A DNA stretch of 52,922 bases from Lachnospiraceae bacterium EP-SM-12S-S03 (GTDB lineage: Bacteria > Bacillota > Clostridia > Lachnospirales > Lachnospiraceae), in contig JAJBSL010000018.1 in the NCBI GenBank assembly GCA_020540725.1, forward strand, positions 1 through 52,922. Direction: 5' to 3'. Made by a program: the position numbers and the translations under genes. The notes under the pieces are model-generated. The model ran no database searches. It was given only the letters and a program-made list of their open reading frames with translations, and was not told the origin of the DNA. Of this stretch, positions 15,393-24,882 are shown piece after piece; positions within the stretch are counted from its first letter, which is position 1; the number at the start of each line of letters is the position of its first letter.

Positions 15393-18300
15393 ATGAATTT
15401 TGCACATTTACACGTCCATACAGAGTACAGTCTCCTGGATGGGTCTAATAAGATAAAAGAATATGTTGCAAGAGTGAAAGAACTTGGGATGAACAGCGCG
15501 GCAATCACAGATCATGGAGTAATGTTTGGTGTGATTGATTTTTACCGTGCGGCAAAAGCAGAAGGAATCAAACCGATTCTCGGGTGTGAAGTGTATGTAG
15601 CTCCAGGTTCCCGATTTGAGAAGGAAGCGGGAACAAATGAGGACAGGTATTACCATCTTGTACTTCTTGCAGAGAATAATCAGGGATATGCCAATCTTGT
15701 AAAGATTGTATCCAAAGGATTTGTGGAGGGATATTACTACAAACCCCGCGTGGATCTGGAACTTTTGGAACAGTATCATGAGGGAATCATAGCGCTAAGT
15801 GCATGTCTTGCGGGAGAAGTACAGAGAAACCTTGCGAGAACTATGTATGAAGAGGCACAAAGAGCAGCAGAACGGTATGAAAATATCTTTGGTAAAGACA
15901 ACTTTTTCCTGGAACTTCAGGATCATGGGATCCCGGAGCAGGGAATGGTAAACCAGCAGCTTTTAAGACTTTCCCAGGAGACGGGAATTGCCTTGGTTGC
16001 TACCAATGATGTCCACTATACATTTGCGGAAGATGAGAAACCACACGATATTCTTCTTTGTATTCAGACCGGGAAGAAACTGGATGATGAGAATAGAATG
16101 CGTTATGAAGGCGGCCAATATTATGTGAAATCACCGGAGGAGATGGCGGCCTTGTTTCCGTATGCTTTGCAGGCGCTTGAAAATACGCAAAAGATTGCGG
16201 ACCGCTGCAATGTAGAAATTGAATTCGGTGTAACAAAGCTTCCAAGATATGATGTTCCGGAAGGTTACACTTCCTGGGAATATTTGAATAAGCTTTGTTT
16301 TGAAGGGCTGGAGTCAAGATATGTTCCGGTGACAGAGGAATTGAAGGAGAGACTGACGTATGAATTGGATGTGATCCGGACTATGGGATATGTGGACTAT
16401 TTCCTCATTGTGTGGGACTTCATCAAATACGCCAGGGATCATGACATTATGGTAGGTCCGGGACGAGGAAGTGCGGCGGGAAGCATCGTTTCCTATACCC
16501 TTGGAATTACAGACATCGATCCGATCAAATATCAGCTTCTTTTTGAGCGTTTCTTAAATCCGGAACGTGTATCCATGCCGGATATTGATATTGATTTCTG
16601 CTTCGAGAGAAGACAGGAAGTCATTGACTATGTGGTGAGAAAATACGGGGCGGACAGGGTCGTACAGATTGTAACATTTGGTACTATGGCAGCCCGCGGT
16701 GTCATCCGGGATGTGGGACGCGTTATGGATCTTCCGTATGCGTTCGTGGACAGCATTGCGAAAATGATCCCGACGGAATTGAATATTACGCTTACAAAAG
16801 CGTTGAATATGAATCCGGAACTGAAGAATGTTTATGACAATGATCCTCAGGTAAAAGAATTGATTGATATGTCTCTGCGTCTGGAAGGTCTGCCGAGACA
16901 TACCTCCATGCACGCAGCAGGAGTTGTCATCAGTCAGAAGTCAGTAGATGAATATGTGCCGTTGTCCCTTGGGGCAGATGGGGCGGTCACAACACAATTC
17001 ACCATGACTACACTGGAAGAACTGGGACTTTTAAAAATGGATTTTCTTGGACTTCGTACATTGACGGTGATCCAGAATGCTACGAGGCTTGCGGAAAAAA
17101 GTGCGGGAAAAATCATCGATATGCATGCCATTGATTATAATGATAAGGCGGTGCTTGACTCCATCGGAACGGGGAAAACGGACGGTGTGTTCCAGTTGGA
17201 AAGCAATGGGATGAAGAGTTTCATGAAAGAGCTGAAACCACAGAATCTGGAAGATATTATAGCCGGAATTTCGTTGTATCGTCCGGGACCTATGGATTTT
17301 ATTCCGCAGTACATCAAAGGAAAGAACGACAAGGATTCTATTACGTATGATTGTCCACAGCTTGAGGCGATCTTGAAGCCGACTTACGGATGTATCGTAT
17401 ATCAGGAACAGGTTATGCAGATTGTGCGTGACCTTGCCGGCTATACCCTTGGAAGAAGTGACTTGGTGCGTCGTGCCATGTCGAAGAAAAAAGGGGATGT
17501 CATGCAGAGGGAGCGGCAGAATTTCGTATACGGGAACGAAGAAGAAGGCGTGCCGGGGTGTATCGCAAATGGTATTTCCGAGCAGATTGCCAATAAAATC
17601 TATGATGAAATGATTGATTTTGCCAAATATGCTTTTAATAAATCCCATGCGGCAGCTTATGCGGTAGTGGCATATCAGACGGCGTATCTGAAATATTATT
17701 ATCCGGTAGAGTTTATGGCGGCACTTATGACATCGGTTATTGATAATCCCGGAAAAGTTTCGGAATATATTTATGCGTGCCGGCAGATGGGGATTAAAAT
17801 TCTTCCTCCGGATATCAATGAAGGAGAGGGAAATTTTTCCGTAGATGGGGGAAATATCCGTTATGGACTTGCGGCGATTAAAAGTATCGGGCGCCCTGTG
17901 ATCGAGTCGATCATAAAAGAACGGGAAATCGGAGGACGGTATACGACGCTTAAGAATTTTATTGAGCGGCTAAGTTCCAAAGAGGTAAATAAACGAACAA
18001 TAGAAAACTTTATCAAATCCGGTGCTTTTGACAGTCTTGCAGGAACAAGAAAACAGAAGATGATGATCTACATTCAGATTCTGGAGCAGGTGAACCAGGA
18101 GAAGAAGTATTCCATGAGTGGGCAGATGAGTTTGTTTGATCTCGTGGAGGAAGATCAAAAAAGTGATTTTGACATTCCACTTCCGGATGTGGGGGAATAT
18201 GAAAAGGCGAACTTATTTGCTTTTGAAAAAGAAGTGCTTGGTGTTTATGTAAGCGGCCATCCTTTGGAGGAATATGAAGCCCGTTGGAGAAAGAGCATTT

Positions 18301-18863
18301 CTGCCACTACTTTGGATTTTCAGCCGGACGAAGATACGGGGCACTCCAAAGTGAGGGACGGTGCAAGAGAAGTAGTCGGGGGAATCATTGCGGCCAAGAC
18401 GATCAAACATACAAAAACGAACAAAGTGATGGCTTTTCTGACACTGGAAGATTTGCTTGGAACAGTGGAGATTGTTGTGTTCCCGAAAGATTATGAGAAA
18501 AATAAATTATATTTAGAGGAAGATAACAAGGTCTTCGTAAGAGGCCGGGTTTCTGAGGAAGATGAAAGTGCAAGTAAACTGATTTGTGAAACGATCGTAC
18601 CTTTTGATCAGGTAAAGAGAGAACTTTGGATTCAATATGAAGATAAAGCGGAATTTTTGCGGGAAGAACGGAATCTGTACCAGATGATAAATGCTTCCGA
18701 AGGTGAAGATACGGTGGTGATCTATTGTAAGGCAGAGAAAGCCATCAAACGTCTTCCGGCCAACAGGAATGTAGGAATTGACAATATTCTACTTGGCAGA
18801 TTGACCAACTGTTATGGTGAGAAGCGGGTAAAAGTAGTGGAAAAATCCATTGAAAAACAATGA
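15393..18863 (+). CDS. dnaE: DNA polymerase III subunit alpha, DnaE type
   Basis: 1156 residues, full length for DnaE1. The N-terminal PHP domain begins HLHVHTEYSLLDG. The polymerase core holds GPGRGSAAGS and the catalytic acidic motif MPDIDIDF (about residues 395-402). YRPGPMDFIPQYI and the thumb/fingers region follow, and the C-terminus has an OB fold with an NKVMAFLTLEDLLG pattern. The enzyme acts in chromosomal replication, and in Firmicutes with PolC it extends primers on the lagging strand. The adjacency to pfkA is a conserved Clostridia arrangement. A structured spacer follows. Confidence 0.96.
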   Translation: MNFAHLHVHTEYSLLDGSNKIKEYVARVKELGMNSAAITDHGVMFGVIDFYRAAKAEGIKPILGCEVYVAPGSRFEKEAGTNEDRYYHLVLLAENNQGYANLVKIVSKGFVEGYYYKPRVDLELLEQYHEGIIALSACLAGEVQRNLARTMYEEAQRAAERYENIFGKDNFFLELQDHGIPEQGMVNQQLLRLSQETGIALVATNDVHYTFAEDEKPHDILLCIQTGKKLDDENRMRYEGGQYYVKSPEEMAALFPYALQALENTQKIADRCNVEIEFGVTKLPRYDVPEGYTSWEYLNKLCFEGLESRYVPVTEELKERLTYELDVIRTMGYVDYFLIVWDFIKYARDHDIMVGPGRGSAAGSIVSYTLGITDIDPIKYQLLFERFLNPERVSMPDIDIDFCFERRQEVIDYVVRKYGADRVVQIVTFGTMAARGVIRDVGRVMDLPYAFVDSIAKMIPTELNITLTKALNMNPELKNVYDNDPQVKELIDMSLRLEGLPRHTSMHAAGVVISQKSVDEYVPLSLGADGAVTTQFTMTTLEELGLLKMDFLGLRTLTVIQNATRLAEKSAGKIIDMHAIDYNDKAVLDSIGTGKTDGVFQLESNGMKSFMKELKPQNLEDIIAGISLYRPGPMDFIPQYIKGKNDKDSITYDCPQLEAILKPTYGCIVYQEQVMQIVRDLAGYTLGRSDLVRRAMSKKKGDVMQRERQNFVYGNEEEGVPGCIANGISEQIANKIYDEMIDFAKYAFNKSHAAAYAVVAYQTAYLKYYYPVEFMAALMTSVIDNPGKVSEYIYACRQMGIKILPPDINEGEGNFSVDGGNIRYGLAAIKSIGRPVIESIIKEREIGGRYTTLKNFIERLSSKEVNKRTIENFIKSGAFDSLAGTRKQKMMIYIQILEQVNQEKKYSMSGQMSLFDLVEEDQKSDFDIPLPDVGEYEKANLFAFEKEVLGVYVSGHPLEEYEARWRKSISATTLDFQPDEDTGHSKVRDGAREVVGGIIAAKTIKHTKTNKVMAFLTLEDLLGTVEIVVFPKDYEKNKLYLEEDNKVFVRGRVSEEDESASKLICETIVPFDQVKRELWIQYEDKAEFLREERNLYQMINASEGEDTVVIYCKAEKAIKRLPANRNVGIDNILLGRLTNCYGEKRVKVVEKSIEKQ

Positions 18864-18868
18864 TAGAT

Positions 18869-18955
18869 AAGGTACAATATGCACAGAGTGCGTATTGTAC
18901 CTTGCACATTTAGCGATTTCTGCGGAACCGCAGAAAGTCGTTGTGCATATTGTAC
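18869..18955 (+). promoter_or_regulatory. Structured dnaE-pfkA spacer with mutually exclusive hairpins
   Basis: AAGGTACAATATGCAC (18869-18884) pairs with GTGCGTATTGTACCTT (18888-18903) around a 3-base loop. The same left arm (18872-18884) also pairs perfectly over 13 bases with GTGCATATTGTAC (18943-18955). Between them is another hairpin, TTCTGCGG/CCGCAGAA, and TGCAC (18903-18907) can pair with GTGCA (18943-18947). No T-run follows the first stem, so it is not a standard terminator. It could be an attenuator, an RNA processing site or a leftover repeat element. Confidence 0.6.
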
Positions 18956-19015
18956 TCAAAATATGGACAGAAGGAAATTATAACTTGATTTTACTCAGGG
19001 GATGGAGGAAAACAG

Positions 19016-19990
19016 ATGGAGAACCAGATTAAGACAATCGGAGTTTTGACAAGCGGTGGAGATGCTCCGGGGATGAATGCTGCCATTCGTGCGGTAGTAA
19101 GAACAGCTTTAGGAAGAGGACTGAATGTACAGGGAATCAGAAGAGGATACCACGGACTTTTGAAAGAAGAGATCATAAGTATGAATGCCAGAGATGTATC
19201 GGATACGATTCAGAGAGGTGGAACAATTCTGCAGACAGCACGCTGCCAGGCGATGCGTACAGAAGAAGGTCAGAGAAAAGCAGCAGGCATCTTGAAGAAA
19301 TACGGTATTGACGGTCTCGTAGTAATCGGTGGCGACGGTTCATTTGCGGGAGCGCAGAAGCTTTCCAATCTGGGAATCAACACAATCGGTATTCCGGGAA
19401 CCATCGACCTTGATATAGATTGTACAGAATATACCATTGGTTTTGACACAGCAGTGAATACAGCCATGGAAGCAATCGATAAAGTACGTGATACATCGAC
19501 ATCCCACGAAAGATGCAGCATCATTGAAGTTATGGGTAGAGATGCAGGGTATCTTGCATTGTGGTGTGGAATTGCCAACGGTGCAGAACAGATCCTGATG
19601 CCAGAAGAGCATGACTATGATGAAGAGCAGATCATTGCCAATATCATGGAGAACAGAAAACGTGGCAAGAAGCACTACATTATTATCAATGCAGAAGGCA
19701 TTGGCGATTCTATGAACATGGCAAAAAGAATTGAGGAAGCTACCGGAATGGAGACTCGCGCCACTATTTTAGGTCATATGCAGCGCGGCGGAAGCCCGAC
19801 ATGTAAGGACAGAGTATATGCTTCTATTATGGGAGCAAAAGCTGTTGAACTGCTTTGTGAAGGGAAAACAAACCGTGTTGTAGGATATAAACACGGAGAA
19901 TATATGGATTTTGATATTGATGAAGCGTTGAGCATGAAAAAAGTAATTCCGGAATATCAGTATAAGATCGCAAAAGATTTATCAATTTAG
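19016..19990 (+). CDS. pfkA: ATP-dependent 6-phosphofructokinase
   Basis: 324 residues, the normal PfkA length. The enzyme phosphorylates fructose 6-phosphate, the committed glycolytic step. Motifs include GVLTSGGDAPGMNAAIRA, GGDGSFAGA for ATP binding, PGTIDLDID with the catalytic Asp region, and MGRDAGYLAL. GGAGG eight bases upstream sets the start. murI follows with a 21-bp gap. Confidence 0.96.
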   Translation: MENQIKTIGVLTSGGDAPGMNAAIRAVVRTALGRGLNVQGIRRGYHGLLKEEIISMNARDVSDTIQRGGTILQTARCQAMRTEEGQRKAAGILKKYGIDGLVVIGGDGSFAGAQKLSNLGINTIGIPGTIDLDIDCTEYTIGFDTAVNTAMEAIDKVRDTSTSHERCSIIEVMGRDAGYLALWCGIANGAEQILMPEEHDYDEEQIIANIMENRKRGKKHYIIINAEGIGDSMNMAKRIEEATGMETRATILGHMQRGGSPTCKDRVYASIMGAKAVELLCEGKTNRVVGYKHGEYMDFDIDEALSMKKVIPEYQYKIAKDLSI

Positions 19991-20011
19991 TGATAAAGGA
20001 GACAGGGAATC

Positions 20012-20827
20012 TTGTGTAATAAAAGCAATGCACCGATCGGGGTGTTCGATTCGGGCGTGGGAGGATTGACAGTTGTAAGAGAAATCATGCGTCATCTTCC
20101 AAATGAAAATTTAATATACTTCGGAGATACGGCAAGAGTACCATATGGAAGTAAATCTAAGGACACAATCATCCGGTTTTCAAGGCAGATCATTCGGTTT
20201 CTTCGGACGAAGCATGTGAAAGCCATTGTGATCGCATGCAATACCGCAAGTGCCCTTGCTCTTGATATTGTAAGACAAGAAACGGATGTTCCGGTTATTG
20301 GCGTAGTTGTTCCGGGGGCGCGGGCCGCAGTTCGGGAGACAAGAAATAAGAAAATCGGTGTTCTGGGAACCGAAGCTACAATAAAGAGCGACATGTATAC
20401 GAAACTGATGCAGCAGGAAGATTCGGAGGTATCTGTGAAAGGAAAGGCATGTCCGCTGTTTGTTCCGTTGATTGAAGAAGGATTTGCCAAACATAAGATC
20501 ACAAAAGAAGTGATCGATATCTATTTGCATGATGTAAAACAATCCGGAATCGATACGCTTATTCTTGGGTGTACACATTATCCGCTTCTTCGTTCCAGTA
20601 TCGGGGAATATATGGGAGAAGCGATACATATTGTAAATCCGGCATATGAGACGGCAATGGATTTGAAAAAGATATTAAAAGAAGGCAAAATGGAAAATCA
20701 AGAAGAGGGAGAAGCACATTACGAGTTTTATTCCAGTGACGCTCCTGTAAAATTTAAAAATTTTGCCAATGCCATTCTTCCGTGTAACATTAACTGGATT
20801 GAACATATTAATATAGAAGAGTATTAG
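20012..20827 (+). CDS. murI: Glutamate racemase
   Basis: 271 residues. The enzyme makes D-glutamate for peptidoglycan. GVFDSGVGGLTVV carries the substrate-binding Asp and Ser, and the two catalytic cysteines lie in ACNTASALA and LGCTHYPLL. The start is a TTG at 20012 with AGGG and AAGGAG sites upstream; no in-frame ATG precedes the essential N-terminal motif. DUF1934 follows 8 bp later. Confidence 0.94.
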   Translation: MCNKSNAPIGVFDSGVGGLTVVREIMRHLPNENLIYFGDTARVPYGSKSKDTIIRFSRQIIRFLRTKHVKAIVIACNTASALALDIVRQETDVPVIGVVVPGARAAVRETRNKKIGVLGTEATIKSDMYTKLMQQEDSEVSVKGKACPLFVPLIEEGFAKHKITKEVIDIYLHDVKQSGIDTLILGCTHYPLLRSSIGEYMGEAIHIVNPAYETAMDLKKILKEGKMENQEEGEAHYEFYSSDAPVKFKNFANAILPCNINWIEHINIEEY

Positions 20828-20835
20828 GAGACAAA

Positions 20836-21291
20836 ATGACAAAAGAGGTATTGATCACCATAGCAGGAATGCATACGGATGCCATTGATAAAGGAGAATT
20901 AAACGATGGGCCAATTGAAGTCGTTACTCCTGCTAGCTATTTCTGCAAAAACGGGAAGCATTATATCCTATATGACGAAGTTGCAGAGGGCATACCGGGA
21001 GTTACAAAAAATAAAATAAAAATCACCGGAGATAAGGTGGTTGAGATCATGAAAAGCGGGATCACCAACACACATATGGTTTTTGAAAAAGAAAAAGAAC
21101 ATCTCACCAATTACAAAACACCATATGGGCAGCTTATGATGGGCATTCATACGAAACATATTGAGATTTTGGAAGAAGAAGACCGGATTTTTGCGGAGAT
21201 TCATTATAATCTGGATGTGAATGAAGAAGCCATTGCTGAGTGTGAGATACAGATCAATGTACAGCCGAAGAGTGTAGGACTTACCGTATAA
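20836..21291 (+). CDS. DUF1934 (YwiB-like) protein
   Basis: A 151-residue beta-rich protein of the DUF1934 family, related to YwiB, a calycin-like barrel of unknown function. Typical pieces are VLITIAGMH, the strand HYILYDE, and TPYGQLMMGIHT followed by LDVNEEAIAECEIQINV. It is cytoplasmic with no signal. It follows murI closely and ends in a strong terminator, so it closes the transcript that includes murI and probably pfkA. Confidence 0.85.
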   Translation: MTKEVLITIAGMHTDAIDKGELNDGPIEVVTPASYFCKNGKHYILYDEVAEGIPGVTKNKIKITGDKVVEIMKSGITNTHMVFEKEKEHLTNYKTPYGQLMMGIHTKHIEILEEEDRIFAEIHYNLDVNEEAIAECEIQINVQPKSVGLTV

Positions 21292-21301
21292 AAACAAGAA
21301 A

Positions 21302-21331
21302 GAAACGGCATCGGATTTCCGATGCCGTTTC
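21302..21331. terminator. Strong bidirectional terminator
   Basis: A 14-bp perfect stem, GAAACGGCATCGGA (21302-21315) with TCCGATGCCGTTTC (21318-21331), closed by a two-base loop. T-rich sequence follows on both strands. It separates the DUF1934 gene from the convergent gene at 21334. Confidence 0.9.
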
Positions 21332-21333
21332 CT

Positions 21334-21780
21334 TTATTTGCTTTCTTTTTTAAATCTTGCAAAGAATCCTTTTTTCTTCTTTGGAGCTTCAAGTGCACCT
21401 CTTAAGCCCTTCACATTGGTAATGTAAATACCGCTTACAACAGCTTTTACTTCTTTCTTAACCGGAATCAGTGGGAAAATAGATTCTTCACACATAAGAG
21501 TCATAATCTTAGGTCCCACTTTCGCCTTTACCACAGGAACCTTGGAACCGCGGAGATATCTTGGAGTATTCTCCACCACCATTGCCGGGAAACCGGCTTC
21601 CTTAAGTTTCATTCGCTTTTTGTCAATAATGAGCATGGTTACATTCTGTGCAACTGCATCCAGCTTCTCCTGCTGTTCTGCCTGTTTCTTTTCCGCTTTC
21701 TTGCCAAAGAAATATAATACAACCAAAGCAATCAATAAAACAGCGGTAATCACAAGGAGTACGATTGTCCATGTTTTCAC
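21334..21780 (-). CDS. Conserved single-pass membrane protein of unknown function
   Basis: 148 residues. An N-terminal transmembrane helix (about residues 5-25) is followed by a lysine-rich linker and a small soluble domain with KVPVVKAKVGPKIMTLM, then a basic tail rich in Lys and Phe. I do not recognise a named family, although similar short proteins occur in Lachnospiraceae. The start is a GTG (21780) with AGGAGG at normal spacing. A minus-strand promoter, TTACAA-17-TAGTAT, is visible upstream. It is convergent with DUF1934 and divergent from the trigger-factor-like gene. Confidence 0.7.
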   Translation of the reverse strand: MKTWTIVLLVITAVLLIALVVLYFFGKKAEKKQAEQQEKLDAVAQNVTMLIIDKKRMKLKEAGFPAMVVENTPRYLRGSKVPVVKAKVGPKIMTLMCEESIFPLIPVKKEVKAVVSGIYITNVKGLRGALEAPKKKKGFFARFKKESK

Positions 21781-21925
21781 GATAAAATCCTCCTGAACAT
21801 ATACTATGTATTATTTTTTACACTTGTAATATTGTACCATTCTTTTTCATTGAGCGCAAGTCCTTTCCTTTTCCCCTGGGATATGATATAGTATGCAAAG
21901 GAATAAAAATATAAGAGGTAAAATC

Positions 21926-23029
21926 ATGAAAAGAAAAAGTATAGTAGCACTGTTGCTTGCAGGCTGTATGTTGTTCACAGCAGGTTGTGGAGCGAATGGA
22001 AAAGGAACAAAAGGAATCTCTAATAAATATGTGAAAATCTCACAGTACAAAGGGATTGAAGTAGAGAAGGAAGAAGCCCAGAAAGTAACAGACGAGGAAG
22101 TGAACAATTATATAGAGTCTGTTCTGAACCAGCAGACAAAAGAAGTTACGGACCGCCCTTTAAAGGAGGGAGATATTGCACAGGTGGATTATAAAGGAAA
22201 ATTAAAATCCACAGGAGAAGTATTCGATGAAGGAACTTTAAGCATCGGGAATGGAGAGACTTATGTAGATGGATTTGAAGAAGGTCTTTACGGGCATAAG
22301 CTGAATGAAACGTTCGATATAGAAGTAACATTTCCGGAAGGATATGGTGGAGAGAGCAAACCGGAATTGTCCAATGCGGATGTCATCTTCACGGCTACGA
22401 TCACATCCATTCAGGAACGTGTGGAATCGGAACTTACGGATGAGCTGGTAAAGAAAATATCTGAGAAATCAGATACTGTCGATGAATACAAAAAGGAAGT
22501 TCGCAAAACTTTAGAGGAAAGCAATGAGCAGACAGCAGAAGGGACTATGACACAAGATGCATGGAATGCGGTTATGGATAATGTGAAAGTTGTCAAATAT
22601 CCGGAAGACGAGCTGAAAGAAAAGGAAAAACAGCTTGACGAACAGATGAAGATGATTCTGGAACAGTCTTATCAGATTGAATTCGAAGATTATCTGGAGC
22701 AGGCCGGAATTACGGAAGAAGAGTATAATAAGCAGATTACAGAGATGGCGAAAGAATATTTGAAACAGAATCTTACCATAGAAGCAATTGCAAAGGAAGA
22801 GGGACTGGAACTTTCTGATAAGGAATATAAGAAGGAAATAAAGGTCTTTGCAAAAGAGAATGGATATTCGGATGAGAAAACGATGCTGGAGACATTAGGA
22901 GAAGATCAGGTAAAAGAAGCAATCCTCCAAAACAAAGTCATGGAGTGGATTGTAGACAACAGCAAGTTTGTGAAAGCAAAACAAGAGGATACTTCTACTA
23001 AGAATACAGAAGAGAAAACGGCAGAGTAG
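21926..23029 (+). CDS. Exported trigger-factor-like peptidyl-prolyl isomerase lipoprotein
   Basis: 367 residues. A lipoprotein signal peptide (KRKSIVALLLAGCMLF, then TAGC at the lipid-anchored Cys) precedes an FKBP-type isomerase domain (EGDIAQVDYKGKLKSTGEVF, about residues 85-170) and a helical C-terminal part like trigger factor (LKEKEKQLDEQMKM, EEEYNKQITEMAKEYL). It has no ribosome-binding N-terminal domain, so it is probably a surface foldase rather than the cytoplasmic chaperone. An AGAGGT site six bases before 21926 sets the start; an upstream ATG at 21893 lacks one. Confidence 0.88.
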   Translation: MKRKSIVALLLAGCMLFTAGCGANGKGTKGISNKYVKISQYKGIEVEKEEAQKVTDEEVNNYIESVLNQQTKEVTDRPLKEGDIAQVDYKGKLKSTGEVFDEGTLSIGNGETYVDGFEEGLYGHKLNETFDIEVTFPEGYGGESKPELSNADVIFTATITSIQERVESELTDELVKKISEKSDTVDEYKKEVRKTLEESNEQTAEGTMTQDAWNAVMDNVKVVKYPEDELKEKEKQLDEQMKMILEQSYQIEFEDYLEQAGITEEEYNKQITEMAKEYLKQNLTIEAIAKEEGLELSDKEYKKEIKVFAKENGYSDEKTMLETLGEDQVKEAILQNKVMEWIVDNSKFVKAKQEDTSTKNTEEKTAE

Positions 23030-23096
23030 AATAGACAATCCGGTATATCACAACCATATAGTTTTTCGTTCAACTTTTTAAGGAGGAATGTACAGG

Positions 23097-23723
23097 ATGA
23101 TGCTGGAACAAAAAGCGACGGAATTTCTGGAAGTGTTGTCTTCTTCAGAACCGGTTCCCGGAGGCGGAGGTGCTTCCGCAGCGGTGGGGGCTTTTGCGGT
23201 AGCTCTCGGTATGATGGTGGCAAACTTAACCGTAGGGAAGAAGCGATACGCGGATGTGGAAGAGGAGATACTCGCAATGCGGGAGCATCTTGAGAAGCTT
23301 AGAGAGGATCTGATTGCACTGACAGATAAAGATGCGGAAAGTTTTGCTCCCCTGGCAAGGGTTTACTCCCTTCCGAAAGAAACGGAAGAACAAAGAGTGA
23401 AGAAAGAACGTGTGATGGAGGCTGCCCTCTATGAAGCGAGTATAGTGCCCCTTCACATTATGGAAAAAGTATTGGAATCTATGAAGATTTTGGAGATTCT
23501 TGGGGAAAAGGGAAGTAAACTGGCAGTCAGTGATGTAGGAGTCGGTATTTTGTTTGCGAGAGCAGCTTTGGAAGGAGCTTCACTGAATATCTTCATCAAT
23601 ACGAAAATGATGAAATGCCGGGAAAAGGCAGATGAACTGAATGAAAAAGCAGATGATCTGATTGCAGAGAGCAGAAAACTACAGGAAAGGGTCTATGCGG
23701 GAGTGCTGGCAAAGATCCGCTAG
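23097..23723 (+). CDS. fchA: Formimidoyl-tetrahydrofolate cyclodeaminase family protein
   Basis: 208 residues, all-helical, with PVPGGGGASAAVGAFAVALG at the N-terminus, the signature of the FTCD-C/FchA family. Members release ammonia from formimino-THF or act as methenyl-THF cyclohydrolase in one-carbon metabolism. The close downstream folD, which works on the same folate pool, supports the role. The ATG at 23088 is only one base from AGGAGG; the ATG at 23097 is 10 bases away and is preferred. Confidence 0.88.
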   Translation: MMLEQKATEFLEVLSSSEPVPGGGGASAAVGAFAVALGMMVANLTVGKKRYADVEEEILAMREHLEKLREDLIALTDKDAESFAPLARVYSLPKETEEQRVKKERVMEAALYEASIVPLHIMEKVLESMKILEILGEKGSKLAVSDVGVGILFARAALEGASLNIFINTKMMKCREKADELNEKADDLIAESRKLQERVYAGVLAKIR

Positions 23724-23756
23724 AGAAACAGGAAGAATGCAGACGGGAGGGGACAT

Positions 23757-24608
23757 ATGAGTGTATTGATGAAAGGCATGGATGTAGTCAATGCCATGAA
23801 AGAAACATTGATAACAAGAGCAGAAAAGCTAAAAGAAAAGGGAGTCACCCCTTGTCTTACGATCGTAAGAGTCGGTAGCCGTCCGGATGATCTCTCCTAC
23901 GAACGCGGAGCGAAAAAGAGAATGGAGTCGGTTGGAATAACATGCCATGTCGTAGAACTTCCGGAAGATATTTCTCAGGAGAAGTTTGAACAGGAATTTC
24001 AAAGAGTGAATGATGATCCGGATGTTCACGGTATTCTGCTTTTCAGGCCGTTGCCGAAACATTTGGATGAGGAACCTGTTAAGAACATGCTGAATCCGCA
24101 AAAAGACATAGATTGTATGACTCCGGTTAATATTGCCAAGGTTTTCGCCGGAGATGAAAGTGGATATGCCCCTTGTACGGCAGAGGCAGTGATGGAGATG
24201 CTTTGCTATCATCAAATTGATCTGACAGGAAGAGAAGTTGTGGTGGTAGGGCGCAGTATGGTTGTAGGAAGGCCACTTTCCATGATGCTTCTGAAGAAGA
24301 ATGCAACAGTCACTTTATGTCATACAAAGACGGTGGATCTGGAAGAAATCTGCAAAAAGGCAGAAGTTCTCATAGCGGCGGCAGGCAAGGCAGGAATGAT
24401 CACAGAAAATATGGTTGGCGATCAAGCAGTCGTTGTAGATGTGGGAATTAATGTGGATCAAAATGGAAATCTCTGCGGAGATGTGGATTTTGAACATGTA
24501 GAACCCAAAGTATCTTATATCAGCCCGGTGCCGAGAGGAGTGGGAAGTATTACGACTTCGATTTTGGCAAAGCACGTAGTGCGGGCGGCTGAAAGCTTTG
24601 TGAGATGA
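23757..24608 (+). CDS. folD: Bifunctional methylenetetrahydrofolate dehydrogenase / methenyltetrahydrofolate cyclohydrolase
   Basis: 283 residues. FolD interconverts methylene-, methenyl- and formyl-THF. YERGAKKRMESVG carries the catalytic Tyr-x3-Lys, RPLPKHLDEE is the conserved loop, VVGRSMVVGRPLSMML binds NADP, and SPVPRGVGSITTSIL is the C-terminal signature. It lies 33 bp after the fchA-like gene with GGGAGGGG upstream, and a hairpin terminator follows. All catalytic motifs are intact. Confidence 0.95.
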   Translation: MSVLMKGMDVVNAMKETLITRAEKLKEKGVTPCLTIVRVGSRPDDLSYERGAKKRMESVGITCHVVELPEDISQEKFEQEFQRVNDDPDVHGILLFRPLPKHLDEEPVKNMLNPQKDIDCMTPVNIAKVFAGDESGYAPCTAEAVMEMLCYHQIDLTGREVVVVGRSMVVGRPLSMMLLKKNATVTLCHTKTVDLEEICKKAEVLIAAAGKAGMITENMVGDQAVVVDVGINVDQNGNLCGDVDFEHVEPKVSYISPVPRGVGSITTSILAKHVVRAAESFVR

Positions 24609-24622
24609 GAAATTTCTTATAG

Positions 24623-24662
24623 GATTTTGTAGGACATAGGGATTCCTATGTCATACAAAATC
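24623..24662 (+). terminator. Terminator after folD
   Basis: GATTTTGTAGGACATAGG (24623-24640) pairs with CCTATGTCATACAAAATC (24645-24662) with one internal mismatch, followed by ATTCTTTT. It also reads as a hairpin on the other strand. Confidence 0.8.
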
Positions 24663-24771
24663 ATTCTTTTATCCATTTACTTCAAAATATCTAAGTATTA
24701 TCACGATATCCGGTTCCGGATAGAATAGTAATCCCATTTATTTGTTTGTAAAATATATTCTAATGTAATAA

Positions 24772-24799
24772 TTTGACCGTTTTTGCGCAAAAAGTCAAA
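24772..24799. promoter_or_regulatory. Long inverted repeat TTTGAC..GTCAAA
   Basis: TTTGAC-CG-TTTTTGC (24772-24786) is followed directly by GCAAAAAGTCAAA (24787-24799). This is a 13-bp dyad with a two-base bulge and no loop, better suited to a protein-binding or cruciform site than an RNA hairpin. Confidence 0.5.
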
Positions 24800-24842
24800 G
24801 AATATGATTGAAAATGATTTTTTTGAAAAAATGTGACCGATA

Positions 24843-24871
24843 TTGACTTGTTTTTCCTAGTTTTATATAAT
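24843..24871 (+). promoter_or_regulatory. Orphan sigma-A promoter, plus strand
   Basis: TTGACT (24843-24848), a 17-bp spacer and TATAAT (24866-24871). The transcript would run immediately into the hairpin at 24883-24909 and then antisense to the nucleotidyltransferase gene. No plus-strand gene lies within 1.3 kb. Confidence 0.6.
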
Positions 24872-24882
24872 GATTTTATAAG

